This document shows, in pieces, positions 18,330 to 28,010 of a stretch of 64,000 bases of DNA. Numbering within the stretch: position 1 is the first letter of the stretch; every line of letters starts with the position of its first letter. The stretch spans positions 1,278,861 through 1,342,860 of the forward strand of contig CANLZI010000001.1 in assembly GCA_947495555.1 (NCBI GenBank). The letters run 5' to 3'. The notes beneath the pieces were generated by a model that searched no databases, was not told the origin of the DNA, and was given only the letters and a program-made list of their open reading frames with translations. The DNA is from an uncultured Erythrobacter sp. (lineage in GTDB: Bacteria; Pseudomonadota; Alphaproteobacteria; Sphingomonadales; Sphingomonadaceae). The position numbers and the translations under genes were made by a program.

Positions 18330-19586
18330 TCAATAATTTTTGTGCATCTGCATATAGCGCCGCGCAGCGCCCGGTGCCCGAAACAGCTTGCCGCGCTCGC
18401 TGAACAAAACGCACACCAGCCCAAGGCATGAGCACACCACCATGGCCGCCGCCAAGGGGCCTGCGGTGCCATCATAGGCTTGGCCGATCAGCGCGCCCAT
18501 CACCGCGCCTGTTGTCATGCGGATACTGGTTTGGATAGACGATGCAGCGCCCGCGATATGTTGGAAGGGTTGCATCGCGACAGAGCTGAAATTGGCCCCG
18601 ACAAAGCCCAACATTGCCATCGACAGGCTAAGCAGTGGAACAAATTCATACAGCGTCTGCTCGCCCGTGCTGGCCGACCACAATTGCGCTAGGCTGACAA
18701 ACAAGAACCCGATCAGCGCAGCATGACCGACCCGGCGCGCGCCGTATTTTTCGACGATCCGCGAGTTTAGGAAATTGGCCAAAACCATGCCGATGATCGA
18801 TGCGCCAAAGATGAGCGCGAAATAATCGCCCGCGCCAAAGCTTTCGGCGATCAATTGCTGCGAGGAATTAAGGAAACCGAACAGGCTGCCAAACACCAGC
18901 GCGCTGCCGATGACGTATCCCACCGATTCGCGCTTGGCGAGCGCCTCTTTCATATTGCGCAGGATGGTTATCGGGCGAATATCTTGCTCGTTTGCCGCGG
19001 TCAGCGTTTCGGGCAGGCGCAGCCAGACCCACAAGGCCACGGCCAATCCCATGACCGCCATCGCCACGAAAATCCCGCGCCAATCGGCCACCATCAAGAT
19101 CAATTGCCCGATCGCTGGGGCGATGATGGGCACGATTAAGAACACCATCATGATCAGGCTCATCAGCCTTGCCATCCGGTCACCGCCGACATGGTCGCGT
19201 ACAATGGCAGCAGGCACCACGCTGAGGCCGGCACAGGCAACGCCTTGGATAAAGCGCAACCCGATCAGCCACCAGAAATCGGTCACCACCGCGCAGGCCA
19301 ACGACAGAGTGATATAGGCACCCAGCGCCACAAACAGGACCGGTCGACGGCCAAACTTATCGGCAAAGGCGCCCGGGAAGAATGCGCCCAGGCCAGCGCC
19401 CAGAAAATAGCTGCTGATGACATATTGCCGGTCATTGCCAAAGGCGCTCAGCTCATCAGCCATCACGCCCAAAGCAGGCAACATGGAGTCAATCCCGAAA
19501 GCCTGCAGGCTCATCAACAGGGCCATCAGCGTGACAAGTTCACGCTCGCCCAATTGGCCTGTTTTGGTGGGATTATCGACACTCAT
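18330..19586 (-). CDS. MFS efflux transporter, Bcr/CflA family
   Basis: The 418-residue protein shows twelve hydrophobic segments and the MFS loop motif ADKFGRRPVLF between helices 2 and 3, then LRFIQGVACAGLSVVPAAIVRDHV, the helix-4/5 signature of the Bcr/CflA drug efflux group, and LIVPIIAPAIGQLI. Members export bicyclomycin, chloramphenicol, sulphonamides or small metabolites; the substrate here is unknown. It is convergent with the carboxyltransferase gene (13 bases between stops) and stands alone on its strand. The ATG at 19586 is preceded by no competing start. Confidence 0.9.
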   Translation of the reverse strand: MSVDNPTKTGQLGERELVTLMALLMSLQAFGIDSMLPALGVMADELSAFGNDRQYVISSYFLGAGLGAFFPGAFADKFGRRPVLFVALGAYITLSLACAVVTDFWWLIGLRFIQGVACAGLSVVPAAIVRDHVGGDRMARLMSLIMMVFLIVPIIAPAIGQLILMVADWRGIFVAMAVMGLAVALWVWLRLPETLTAANEQDIRPITILRNMKEALAKRESVGYVIGSALVFGSLFGFLNSSQQLIAESFGAGDYFALIFGASIIGMVLANFLNSRIVEKYGARRVGHAALIGFLFVSLAQLWSASTGEQTLYEFVPLLSLSMAMLGFVGANFSSVAMQPFQHIAGAASSIQTSIRMTTGAVMGALIGQAYDGTAGPLAAAMVVCSCLGLVCVLFSERGKLFRAPGAARRYMQMHKNY

Positions 19587-19698
19587 TCGAGCGCTCTTGC
19601 GCGCATATTCAGATTAAGGGAAGCGGCATTTTGATAAGTGCCACATTTTCCGGTTCGCGTGCTTTCGCTGCACAGCGGGCAGGCCTAAGGTGCCAACC

Positions 19699-20850
19699 AT
19701 GACGCAAGATCGCGATCACAATGCCTCGCTGACGGGCGAAGATGGCCAGGAAGATGCGCCGAACCAGGCGAGCGGTCTGCGCAAGATCATCCATGTCGAT
19801 ATGGACGCCTTCTTTGCCAGCGTTGAACAGCGCGACGATCCCGCTTTGCGCGGCAAGCCGGTGGCGGTTGGCGGTGCTGGTGGGCGCGGCGTGGTGGCCG
19901 CCGCCAGTTACGAAGCGCGCAAATTCGGCGTGCGCAGCGCAATGCCCTCGGTCACGGCCAAAAGGCTATGTCCCGATCTGATTTTCGTACGGCACCGCTT
20001 TGATGCCTATAAGGAAGCCAGCCGCCAGATCCGCAGAGTGTTCGAGCATTACACCCCGCATGTCGAGCCGCTGAGTTTGGACGAGGCCTATCTGGATGTG
20101 ACCGATGATTTGCTGGGCATTGGATCGGCCACGCGCATCGCCGATCTGATCCGGCAAGAAATCCGCGTCAAAACCGGGCTGACGGCCAGTGCCGGTGTGT
20201 CTTACAACAAATTTCTGGCCAAAATCGCCAGCGATCAAAACAAGCCCGACGGCGTTTGCGTGATCCGGCCCGGCCAAGGGGCTGATTTTGTCGCCACGCT
20301 GCCGATCCGGCGCTTTCACGGGGTTGGCCCCAAGGCCGAAGAGAAGATGAAGCGGTTGGGGATTGCCACAGGAGCCGACCTGGCAGCCAAGGATATCGAT
20401 TTTCTGCGAGCCAATTTTGGCAGCATGGCAGGTTATCTTTATCGGGCCGCGCGCGGGATTGATCTGCGCCAGGTCAGCGCCCATCGGACACGCAAATCTG
20501 TGGGCGGCGAGCGCACCTTCAGCGAGGATATCTCGTCGGGCGCGATGCTGCGCGAAACACTGGAGAACATCATCGATATTGTGTGGGAGCGGATTGAGCG
20601 CTCCCAATCAAAAGGGCGCACCATAACGTTGAAAATGAAGTTTAATGACTTCAAGAACATGACCCGGTCAAAATCGCTGACCAGCAATGTTGCGGACAGG
20701 GATGAATTTGCCGAGGTCAGCCGCGCTTTACTGGCCGAAGTGGTGCCTTTGCCCAAGCCCATTCGCCTGATGGGCCTTACCCTGTCCAATCTTGAAGGAG
20801 ACAGCGAGCCCAAGCCAAAACGTGAAGATGGACAGCTTTCGCTACTTTAG
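19699..20850 (+). CDS. dinB: DNA polymerase IV (DinB, Y-family)
   Basis: This error-prone translesion polymerase has 383 residues. The catalytic palm motifs are visible: IIHVDMDAFFASVEQRD and PLSLDEAYLDVT, followed by SAGVSYNKFLAKIASD, and the little-finger start RKSVGGERTFSEDI. The C-terminus ends QLSLL, a beta-clamp binding motif of the expected form, tying the enzyme to the replication fork. A GTG at 19690 is an alternative start three codons earlier. No LexA-type operator is obvious in the leader. Confidence 0.96.
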   Translation: MTQDRDHNASLTGEDGQEDAPNQASGLRKIIHVDMDAFFASVEQRDDPALRGKPVAVGGAGGRGVVAAASYEARKFGVRSAMPSVTAKRLCPDLIFVRHRFDAYKEASRQIRRVFEHYTPHVEPLSLDEAYLDVTDDLLGIGSATRIADLIRQEIRVKTGLTASAGVSYNKFLAKIASDQNKPDGVCVIRPGQGADFVATLPIRRFHGVGPKAEEKMKRLGIATGADLAAKDIDFLRANFGSMAGYLYRAARGIDLRQVSAHRTRKSVGGERTFSEDISSGAMLRETLENIIDIVWERIERSQSKGRTITLKMKFNDFKNMTRSKSLTSNVADRDEFAEVSRALLAEVVPLPKPIRLMGLTLSNLEGDSEPKPKREDGQLSLL

Positions 20851-20872
20851 AGCGGCCACAGGCCCGCTTGGG

Positions 20873-21373
20873 TCAATCAGGTTCTGAGGTATTCTGGGCG
20901 GATTGGTTGTCTCGCCACAACGCCAGACATTGCGCCGTTCGCTGGCTGAGGTTTGGCGGCAATGCGTCCCCGTCAAACAGGCGGGCCTCAACCACTTCGC
21001 GCCGATCAGGCTTGGCCGGTTCGTCGGTCACAACACGAAAGATATGCACGCTGTGCGGCGAGCCCGAAACAATATCCTCCAGAACCCCGGCATGATCGAG
21101 TGGGCCGAGTGTCAGCCCAAGTTCCTCGGCCATTTCTCTGCGAGCAGCATCCTCGGGCAATTCGCCCTTGGCCACGCCGCCGCCCGGTAATGCCCAGACT
21201 GGCGGGCCATAGGAATGACGCAGCAGCAAAACCGCACCCGACCCATCCTCGATCACAACCTGACAGCCAACCAGTGGTGCCTTTCTGATCGAGCGCCATC
21301 TGTGGCGGACACTATGAGCAATCGGCAGCAACGCCCGATGTAATGCGGCTGGTAACAGGCGCTCTATCAGCAA
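20873..21373 (-). CDS. NUDIX hydrolase
   Basis: The 166-residue protein contains the NUDIX box in the form GGGVAKGELPEDAAR-REMAEELG (around residues 65-87), with all the conserved Gly, Glu and Arg positions needed for metal-dependent hydrolysis of nucleoside diphosphate derivatives. VGCQVVIEDGSGAVLLLRH precedes it as the usual first strands. A basic N-terminal extension of ~30 residues is present. The start overlaps the end of the 6-phosphogluconolactonase gene by 7 bases, so the two are co-transcribed. The substrate cannot be read from the sequence. Confidence 0.92.
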   Translation of the reverse strand: MLIERLLPAALHRALLPIAHSVRHRWRSIRKAPLVGCQVVIEDGSGAVLLLRHSYGPPVWALPGGGVAKGELPEDAARREMAEELGLTLGPLDHAGVLEDIVSGSPHSVHIFRVVTDEPAKPDRREVVEARLFDGDALPPNLSQRTAQCLALWRDNQSAQNTSEPD

Positions 21374-21987
21374 AAGCAGGTGACGGGCTGGGTCGCGCGG
21401 CCGAGCAGACGAGCGATGGGCAGATCGTGTTCGCCAGTCAGCGCGCTCTGCATCACCGCGCGTTTGTCTGCTCCGCTGATGACGAACATCAATTCGTCGG
21501 AATTGAGCAGCGCCGGCATGGTCAGCGTGATCCGATCAAAGGGCGCCTCGGGCGGCAAAGGATCGGGAGTTAGGCGGCGAATGGATTGCGGGTCATCGAC
21601 CTTGGGATCGGTGTTAGGAAACAAGGACGCGATGTGACCATCCGCACCCATCCCCAGCCACGCGATGGTGAATTGCGGCACTGGTTTGTCTTCGGCAAGA
21701 GCGGCAATCTGCACGCCCAGTGGCTCAAGCTCTGCGCGGATTTTGCCCGTGTTGGAGGCGGGGTGATCTTCCGGCACAATCCGGTCATCGCCGGGCCACA
21801 CCACCAGCCGAGCCCAGTCCAATTCGCATTTGGCCAGCTCGGCCAATATTGGAAACGGGGTCGAACCGCCCGGCATGGTGAAAGTTACCGGACCGCTGGT
21901 AAAGGCCAGCTGCCGGCGCAATCGCTGCGCCAACCAATCGGCAATAGATGCGGCCCCCGCATTCTCAATGAAATTCACATCCACCAT
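21367..21987 (-). CDS. pgl: 6-Phosphogluconolactonase
   Basis: Pgl hydrolyses 6-phosphogluconolactone to 6-phosphogluconate, feeding the Entner-Doudoroff and pentose phosphate routes. The 206-residue protein has the DevB/SOL family motifs: TMPGGSTPFPILAELA near residue 37, VVWPGDDRIVPEDHPASNTGKI, and LGMGADGHIASLFPNT with the catalytic His. It is slightly shorter than the E. coli-independent DevB average of ~235. In many relatives pgl lies with zwf, edd and glk; here only the NUDIX gene follows. The ATG at 21987 was chosen because no other start precedes it in frame. Confidence 0.93.
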   Translation of the reverse strand: MVDVNFIENAGAASIADWLAQRLRRQLAFTSGPVTFTMPGGSTPFPILAELAKCELDWARLVVWPGDDRIVPEDHPASNTGKIRAELEPLGVQIAALAEDKPVPQFTIAWLGMGADGHIASLFPNTDPKVDDPQSIRRLTPDPLPPEAPFDRITLTMPALLNSDELMFVISGADKRAVMQSALTGEHDLPIARLLGRATQPVTCFC

Positions 21988-22105
21988 GCTTCATCCATAG
22001 CAAAACGGCCGCACACTAATAGATGAAACGGCCGATAATCTGTTGGAATACGTAGTCTAAGCCGAGCGGATGTACCCAAGATGACTTGGATCACGAAAAG
22101 CCGGA

Positions 22106-22666
22106 TCAACTAACCAAAAAAGAGGCCAGCATCGCTCCCAAAAGTGTAATCGCCAATGTTATCCGTAAGCGCCGCCAATGCGGCCATTGATGCAAGCGCG
22201 AACCCATCACCATCGCCTGCGCCAAGGCAAAAAGGCTGCCCAGCGCGGCAGCGGCGGACAGGTCCCAGCTGCTGCCAAGGCAAGCAAAACCGGCAAATGT
22301 CAGCAATCGGGGTGCATCCAACAGTTGCCGCATGATCAGTACAAGGGCGGTGGCGCCGATGGATCGCGTCGGCTCCTTGGGCAAGGTCAATCGCGAAGGC
22401 GCAACCAGCAGGATCGCGGCGACAATCATCGCAATTGTGACCAGAGCGGATCGACGATCCTCGCCCACAATTGTGGATGCTTGCATACCCAGCCAACCCC
22501 AAGCCGCCGTGCTGACGCACACCGCTAGGACACTGGCCAGCACAAGCCCGGGGCCAGCACCCAGTCGGTGCGATAGGCTTGCGACCAACAATTGGTCACG
22601 TCCGCCCTGCGAAGCCAGCAATGTGGCCAGAAAAACGGTCAGCAGTGTGGCAGCATACAGGTCCAT
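22106..22666 (-). CDS. Degenerate TMEM165/GDT1-like membrane protein
   Basis: The 186-residue protein has six hydrophobic segments in two similar halves, the layout of UPF0016/GDT1 proteins. GDT1 members carry E-x-G-D-[KR]-[TS] in each half to bind calcium or manganese. Here the first motif aligns as ASQGGRDQLL and the second as DAPRLLTFAG, so the key acidic residues are lost or changed. It may have a different role or be a decayed paralogue, though the frame is intact. The assignment rests on the ASQGGRDQLL-type alignment and the two-half topology, so it is moderately sure. Confidence 0.55.
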   Translation of the reverse strand: MDLYAATLLTVFLATLLASQGGRDQLLVASLSHRLGAGPGLVLASVLAVCVSTAAWGWLGMQASTIVGEDRRSALVTIAMIVAAILLVAPSRLTLPKEPTRSIGATALVLIMRQLLDAPRLLTFAGFACLGSSWDLSAAAALGSLFALAQAMVMGSRLHQWPHWRRLRITLAITLLGAMLASFLVS

Positions 22667-22690
22667 CGCGCTGAGCAGGTCTTTAGCGGC

Positions 22691-24040
22691 CTATGCCACC
22701 CACGGACCGGTAATGGCCAAGGTCTTGGTCGGCGAATAGGCGTTTACAAACAGCGTCTTGCCATCTGGCGAGAAGCATGCGCCGGCCAACTCGGTCTGCA
22801 TATTGAGCCGCGCGAACGGGTAAGGAACCCCTTGCGGCGTAAACCCGATCAGTCGGTTATCGACCACGTCTGTGTATTGATCTTCACACACGATCAGATG
22901 GCCATTGGGCGCAACCACCAGATTGTCACCATAGTTGAATTGCTCTTTGCTTTCGCTTTCAAAGAACAGCTCCAGCGTATCGGGCTTGGCCCCGCGTCCT
23001 GGTACCAGGCGGAAAATCTGCCCCAGCTTGGCCGCACCGCCGCTGGTCGAGCAAAGATAAAGATCGCCATCCCCCATATGGATGCCCTCGCCCCGGGCAA
23101 CCAGTAATGCGCCCTTGGCGGCGCCGCGCATGCGCAAATCGTTCTTGGGCGATTCTACATCGTCCAGATCGACCCAGCGCACTTCATGGCTGTCACCCAC
23201 ATTCATGGTCACGCCGTCCCAATTGCGGCTGTCGGTTGTGCCATTCACCAGAGCCAGGGCCTGCAACTTTCCGCCCGCCTGCAATTTGCCCGGTTCATCA
23301 GGGGTGAAACGATAGATCAGCCCATCGCCCATATCTTCGGTTTCATAGATCAAGCCAGTGACCGGATCGACGCACGCTGCCTCGTGATTAAAGCGGCCCA
23401 TAGCTTTCAGCGGAACCGGATCAACCAGCCCCTCTGCATCGGCAGGGACTTCGAAGGCATAACCATGGGCGGGCAATTCCATCCCGCGTGAACCCGGTTC
23501 TTCACAGCTCAGCCAACTGCCCCAAGGCGTGACCCCGCCCGAACAATTGCGGATAGTTCCGGCCAAAGTGCGGTGCTGCTTTTCCACCGTCAGTGTGGCA
23601 GCATCCAGCACCAGATTTGTTGTGCCGCCAGCCATGACGGTGCCATCCGCGTTGCGGCCATAACCCTTGTCCACGATGCCGCCCATATCGTCCCACGGCA
23701 GCAATTCGTGATTGCGCACCAGCGCGATCTTGCCATTGCCCAGATCAAAACAGCCCATGCCGTCGGCCTTGTCAGGAACGGTGCCGCCATCGCTCATCGC
23801 ATCGCCCAGGCTGGACACAACGCGGTAGGAAAACTCTTTTGGCAGATCGAGGATGCCATCGGGATCTTTGACCAAAGGCCCATAGATCCCGTCCATATCG
23901 GCTGCGGCGACAGTTTCGTCACCTTGCGATCGGGCCACGCAGCCGCTCGCGGCCAGAGCAGCGAGCGCGCTCCCGGTTGCGCGCAAGAATACGCGGCGAT
24001 CAACGGCACTTACGGGGTTGGCTGAGTGGGAGGCGTCCAT
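22691..24040 (-). CDS. PhoX-like phosphatase/DUF839 protein, Tat-exported
   Basis: The 449-residue protein starts with a twin-arginine signal (VDRRVFLRATGSALAALAASGC), so it should be folded before export; the Cys after AAS may also be lipidated. The body matches the PhoX/DUF839 family: LVRNHELLPWDD, NCSGGVTPWGSWLSCEE, GRFNHEAACVDP, YETEDMGDGLIYRF and NLVVAPNGHLIVCEDQ. PhoX enzymes release phosphate from esters using Ca and Fe. It is last in the operon TonB receptor-phytase-phoX and its start overlaps the phytase end by 31 bases, with no strong ribosome binding site visible, suggesting translational coupling. Confidence 0.9.
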   Translation of the reverse strand: MDASHSANPVSAVDRRVFLRATGSALAALAASGCVARSQGDETVAAADMDGIYGPLVKDPDGILDLPKEFSYRVVSSLGDAMSDGGTVPDKADGMGCFDLGNGKIALVRNHELLPWDDMGGIVDKGYGRNADGTVMAGGTTNLVLDAATLTVEKQHRTLAGTIRNCSGGVTPWGSWLSCEEPGSRGMELPAHGYAFEVPADAEGLVDPVPLKAMGRFNHEAACVDPVTGLIYETEDMGDGLIYRFTPDEPGKLQAGGKLQALALVNGTTDSRNWDGVTMNVGDSHEVRWVDLDDVESPKNDLRMRGAAKGALLVARGEGIHMGDGDLYLCSTSGGAAKLGQIFRLVPGRGAKPDTLELFFESESKEQFNYGDNLVVAPNGHLIVCEDQYTDVVDNRLIGFTPQGVPYPFARLNMQTELAGACFSPDGKTLFVNAYSPTKTLAITGPWVA

Positions 24041-25068
24041 GAATCAAGAGCTTTCTGTATTTCCTGCCACGAGGCAAGTTTGAAATTCTGTGCTGCTGGG
24101 GCGTTCTTACCATCCTGAGCCACAAATAGGCCACCGGGAAAATTTGGGCCAAAGCTGCGCGTATCCAGAGCAATCCCATCGGTTTCCTCAGCTGCGCCAA
24201 AGGCACCGGAGACTATCCGGAACCGGCCAGCCGGCGCCATATCGGGCAGGCGGTACCTTGCATAAGCATTGTCGCCTTGGCTCGATGCGACCAACCAACC
24301 GCCGTCTTCACCTTCGGGTGCGATGGCCAAGCCTTCGACATCAGCGACAAGCTGGCGATTGTGGATTGGCGCGACCAGCTCGCCCTCGGTTTCGCCAGCA
24401 GCAAAGCGCCAAATTCCAGCATTTTCCTCGCCAACATAGAGAGTTTCATTGCGCGGATCGACAACGCAGCCCTCTGGCTGGGTCGCGACCTTCATCTCTC
24501 GGTCCAAACGCGCATTTGGCGCTCCATTCGGACTGCCGAAGGACGTGATCGCATAATCGCGAATTGTGCCATCCTTGATCGGAGCAACCACATGCGGATT
24601 GTCTCCCTGCAAATACAGGCACAACCCATAGGCCTCGCCCGGACCGGTATCAAAACGGCCCAAGGAAATCAGCTGCGCTGTGGTGGGATCGAGGCGATAA
24701 AGCGCAACTTTTGAATTGAGCGGATCGGCCCGGTCACTCGCCGCAACCAGCACCCCTGCCTGACCCAGATCGAGCAGATCGACGTTATTCAATAGGCCCC
24801 CGGCAGCAAAGCTTTTCTGCTGTCCCTCCAGATCATAGACATACAGCCCAGCCTTCTTGTCGGTCGCCACGATCAGGCTGGCCGCAGGATCGGCATTGTT
24901 GCGCCAAATCGCGGGATCATCGGCTGCGTCCTCCTTGACCGTACCGACCGGTCTGGTCTCTGCAATTGCCGTCACTTGGGCTGCTGGATCGCCCATGATG
25001 GGCACTGTTGCGCATCCCGCCGCGATGGCGGGTGAAGCAAGGGCGAGAGTGTGAAAACTGTAACGCAT
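24010..25068 (-). CDS. Beta-propeller phytase, lipoprotein
   Basis: Phytases release phosphate from inositol hexakisphosphate. The 352-residue protein has the BPP family motifs in order: DAADDPAIW, ATDKKAGLYVYDLEGQ, NNVDLLDL, GEAYGLCLY, PEGCVVDP, LYVGEENAGIWRF, DVEGLAI and ETDGIALDT. These supply the calcium and phosphate ligands. The N-terminus ends in IAAGC, a lipobox, so the protein is probably lipid-anchored. The start was set at the ATG at 25068, which overlaps the stop of the TonB receptor (TAATG); the longer frame to 25188 lies inside the receptor gene. Confidence 0.95.
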   Translation of the reverse strand: MRYSFHTLALASPAIAAGCATVPIMGDPAAQVTAIAETRPVGTVKEDAADDPAIWRNNADPAASLIVATDKKAGLYVYDLEGQQKSFAAGGLLNNVDLLDLGQAGVLVAASDRADPLNSKVALYRLDPTTAQLISLGRFDTGPGEAYGLCLYLQGDNPHVVAPIKDGTIRDYAITSFGSPNGAPNARLDREMKVATQPEGCVVDPRNETLYVGEENAGIWRFAAGETEGELVAPIHNRQLVADVEGLAIAPEGEDGGWLVASSQGDNAYARYRLPDMAPAGRFRIVSGAFGAAEETDGIALDTRSFGPNFPGGLFVAQDGKNAPAAQNFKLASWQEIQKALDSWTPPTQPTP

Positions 25069-27902
25069 TAGAATGTCACCCGTGCGCCGAATTTCATCGT
25101 CCAGCTGTATTCTTCGAATTGCAGATTGTTCTGCTGGCTGCCCAAAGTGTTGTAAGCAAAGTATTCTGCATCGTTCACATTGACCCATTCATAGTAGAGC
25201 TGAATTCCGTCGGTCACCTTGTATTTGGCGCTTATGTCGATCTGGAAATGGCTGTCGACATAGCGATCGAAAGCTGGCCCATCACCATTGATCTCGTCGA
25301 GATAATCATCCCGATACGTGCCCGCCAGCCGCAGTGTCAGCGGCCCCTTTTCATATCCCAAGACACCGTTGAATGTGTGCTTGCTGGTGGTCGGCAACGG
25401 TATATCGCGGAACGTCGGGATGTCAGTGATATTGCCGATGTCGCCATCGACGATCCGTCCGCTTGCGTCGGTGTAGGTGTAGTTGGCCTGCACGAGAAAG
25501 CCCGAGAGCGCTCCAGGCAAGAAGTCCAATTGTTGGTAAAAGCCCAGTTCAAACCCGAAAACTTCCGCGCTTTCGCCATTGATGAAGGTTTCAGCCTCTT
25601 CAAATTCGACCCCTTGGAAGGTGCCGGGCGTGTCGAGCACGACTTCAGCGATGTAATTGTCGATCTTTTTGTAGAATAATCCAGCAGTCAGTGCGCCGTT
25701 GCTCGACATGTAATATTCTGCCGTCGCGTCGAAATTCCACGCTTCGTAAGGGACCAGATCTGGGTTGCCGATGACGGCTTCATTGTCCTCGTCGATCTCG
25801 AACCGGGGCGCCAATTGTTCCAGATTTGGCCGCACCAGACTGCGATAGGCGGCCCCGCGAATGATGAGATCGTCTGCCGCTTCCCAGCGTACATTCAGAC
25901 TGGGCAACCAATGATCATAATCGCGCGAGAACGACACCGGCTCAACCGTAACAAATTCATCTGTGTCTGTTTCGGTCAAAGTGGTCTTGTTGCCGCTCAA
26001 TTCATTGTCGGTCGCTTCGTAACGTACACCGCCGATCACCAACAAATTATCGCTTTCCCAGCGGCCCAGCAGATAGCCTGCAAAAATGTTCTCTTCGGCG
26101 ACATAGTCTGAGTTGGCGCTGTCGAGGGCTGTGTCGATTGCGTTCAGTTCAAAGCTGCCGAAATTGTCGAAGAAGAAATCGCTTGCTTCGGTCAGGCCGG
26201 GCAGCGGATCAAGGTCGGCAATGCGATACGTCTGGCCCCGCCCCAGCACATCGGAGAGGGTGTAATCATCGCGTTCGTAAAACTCGACCTCGCCGTCGAA
26301 TTGCTTGTCGCGCCAACGCCCCTTCAGCCCGCCTTGAACGGTAAAGGTGCCTGCGTCGGAATAGAATTCATAGCCAAGGTCGATTTTGGCCGCGAACTCT
26401 TCATCCTGACTGTCGGACAGCCGGGTCAATTCAACCTCGTCCAATTCGTAGAAAGTCGGATCAAAGAAGTCGGCGGTGCTGCCGCTAACGCTGTACAGCG
26501 GACGGCGCTCGTCCGAATAGTCAAAGCCCACACCCAGCCCGTTGTCTTCGAATTCGCCAATGAACAGCGTCGGATCGACAGAGTCATTTTCGCGCTCGGT
26601 CGATTTCGCCCAGCTGACCGAATATTCCGCTGTCAGATCGCCCAACTCGCTTTCGCCGCCGAACACCAAAGTGCGAATGCGCTGACGCTCGAACCGGTCT
26701 TTGACATCGCGCTCGACCTCGATGACGGCCGGATCATCTTCCGGATCAAGGTTGGGGTCTAAAGCATCGTCGAACATAGCCATTGCGCCACTGCCCGAAA
26801 CATTGGCATCACCGAGGACAAAAGTCAGCCTGCGGCGGAATTCCTGATCGTCAAACTGGCTCCATACACCCTTCAGATAGACCTCGGTGGTCTCGCCCAA
26901 TTTGGCATCAAATCCCAATGAAGCGCTGATCCGTTCGCGCTCAACGTCATAATCGCGATATTGGACTTCTTCGGCGTAGATCAAATCGCCATCCTGCTCC
27001 CAATCATCGGCTTCGATATTGTCGGTTTCAAATTCACGATTGTAGTAGGAAATCCCGCCGGTGATCCCGAAATTGTCGCTTAACCGGGTCGAGAAATCTG
27101 CGCTAAGGTCGGGGGTGAGCTGGTCGGAATAGTCATTATAGCTGCTGCCGACTTTGACCACATAAAGGTCCTTTTTTCGGTCAAAGGCGCTGGTCGTTTC
27201 GATCTCGATCGAGGCACCAATCGTATCGGCATCCATATCAGGGGTGAGCGATTTCTTGACCTCGATGGACTCGATGATTTCGCTGGAGACAACGTCCAGC
27301 GCCACCGCGCGAGTGTCCCCCTCGGGCGAAGGCAAGCGAACCCCGTTGAGAGAGGTTGCGTTCAAATTCGGGTCAAGCCCACGGACCGCGACAAAGCGCC
27401 CCTCGCCCTGATCATTCAGCACGTTGATGCCGGGAACGCGGCGCAAGCTCTCGGCCACATTCTGATCGGGAAATTGACCGATCGCATCGCGGGTCAACAC
27501 ATCGCTGACCCCGTCCGCTGAGCGTTTGCGTGACAGGGAGCTTGCCTGGTTGGCGCTCTGTCCGACCACCAGAATGCTTGTCGCGCTTCCGCCCAACTGA
27601 AAGTTGAGTTCGACGGTTCCCTCATCGGGAACGGTCACTGTCTGGCTGACCGGATCGGCCCCGATGTAATTTGCGGTGATGGTATAGGTGCCAGCGGGCA
27701 CATTGCTGAAACTGTAGCTGCCATCGCGCTGCGACGTGGCGCGCCGGCCGAGCTCTTCAATCGTCACTTGGGTTGCACGCAAAGTAACGGTCTGGGTCCC
27801 GTCGGAGATTACCCCGGAAACTTCCCCCGCCAATGCTGGTGATGCAAGAACAATGGCCAGCGCCGCCGCGGCGCTGCTGGAGGACAATTGCAAACGTGTC
27901 AT
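25068..27902 (-). CDS. TonB-dependent receptor, probably for phytate or organic phosphates
   Basis: The 944-residue outer-membrane protein has a signal peptide, a carboxypeptidase-regulatory-like domain (residues ~27-105, DGSYSFSNVPAGTYTITANY), a plug domain (DVLTRDAIGQFPDQNVAESL, later RGLDPNLNATSLNG) and a long beta-barrel ending in the terminal Phe (KFGARVTF). This is the sphingomonad/Caulobacter TonB receptor architecture. Because the phytase and PhoX-like genes follow in the same operon, and a candidate PHO box lies ~90 bases upstream, the ligand is likely a phosphorylated organic compound; this is inference. The start was set at the ATG at 27902 (MTRLQL), not at the open-frame start 27968. 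Confidence 0.93.
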   Translation of the reverse strand: MTRLQLSSSSAAAALAIVLASPALAGEVSGVISDGTQTVTLRATQVTIEELGRRATSQRDGSYSFSNVPAGTYTITANYIGADPVSQTVTVPDEGTVELNFQLGGSATSILVVGQSANQASSLSRKRSADGVSDVLTRDAIGQFPDQNVAESLRRVPGINVLNDQGEGRFVAVRGLDPNLNATSLNGVRLPSPEGDTRAVALDVVSSEIIESIEVKKSLTPDMDADTIGASIEIETTSAFDRKKDLYVVKVGSSYNDYSDQLTPDLSADFSTRLSDNFGITGGISYYNREFETDNIEADDWEQDGDLIYAEEVQYRDYDVERERISASLGFDAKLGETTEVYLKGVWSQFDDQEFRRRLTFVLGDANVSGSGAMAMFDDALDPNLDPEDDPAVIEVERDVKDRFERQRIRTLVFGGESELGDLTAEYSVSWAKSTERENDSVDPTLFIGEFEDNGLGVGFDYSDERRPLYSVSGSTADFFDPTFYELDEVELTRLSDSQDEEFAAKIDLGYEFYSDAGTFTVQGGLKGRWRDKQFDGEVEFYERDDYTLSDVLGRGQTYRIADLDPLPGLTEASDFFFDNFGSFELNAIDTALDSANSDYVAEENIFAGYLLGRWESDNLLVIGGVRYEATDNELSGNKTTLTETDTDEFVTVEPVSFSRDYDHWLPSLNVRWEAADDLIIRGAAYRSLVRPNLEQLAPRFEIDEDNEAVIGNPDLVPYEAWNFDATAEYYMSSNGALTAGLFYKKIDNYIAEVVLDTPGTFQGVEFEEAETFINGESAEVFGFELGFYQQLDFLPGALSGFLVQANYTYTDASGRIVDGDIGNITDIPTFRDIPLPTTSKHTFNGVLGYEKGPLTLRLAGTYRDDYLDEINGDGPAFDRYVDSHFQIDISAKYKVTDGIQLYYEWVNVNDAEYFAYNTLGSQQNNLQFEEYSWTMKFGARVTF

Positions 27903-27992
27903 ATGTGAAAATACCCCTTCGTGACCGGTCAATCCGGACACCCTTCGGCATTGGCTGCTAGAGAGCATTTTTGACGCAATCGCGACGGTTCG

Positions 27993-28010
27993 ATGTCAGC
28001 ACGATGACAA
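27993..28010 (-). promoter_or_regulatory. Candidate PHO box of the receptor-phytase-phoX operon
   Basis: Read on the minus strand, TTGTCAT-cgtg-CTGACAT is two 7-base units separated by four bases, the exact 7-4-7 spacing of PhoB sites, with one mismatch per unit to CTGTCAT. A third perfect unit, CTGTCAT, lies two bases further upstream (28012-28018). The site is about 90 bases before the receptor start. Confidence 0.65.

Noticed and set aside
22017-22105. Repeated ACGGCC near 22002-22035 as a regulatory site
   Set aside because: The two copies are short and not symmetric, and no start codon lies at a fitting distance.
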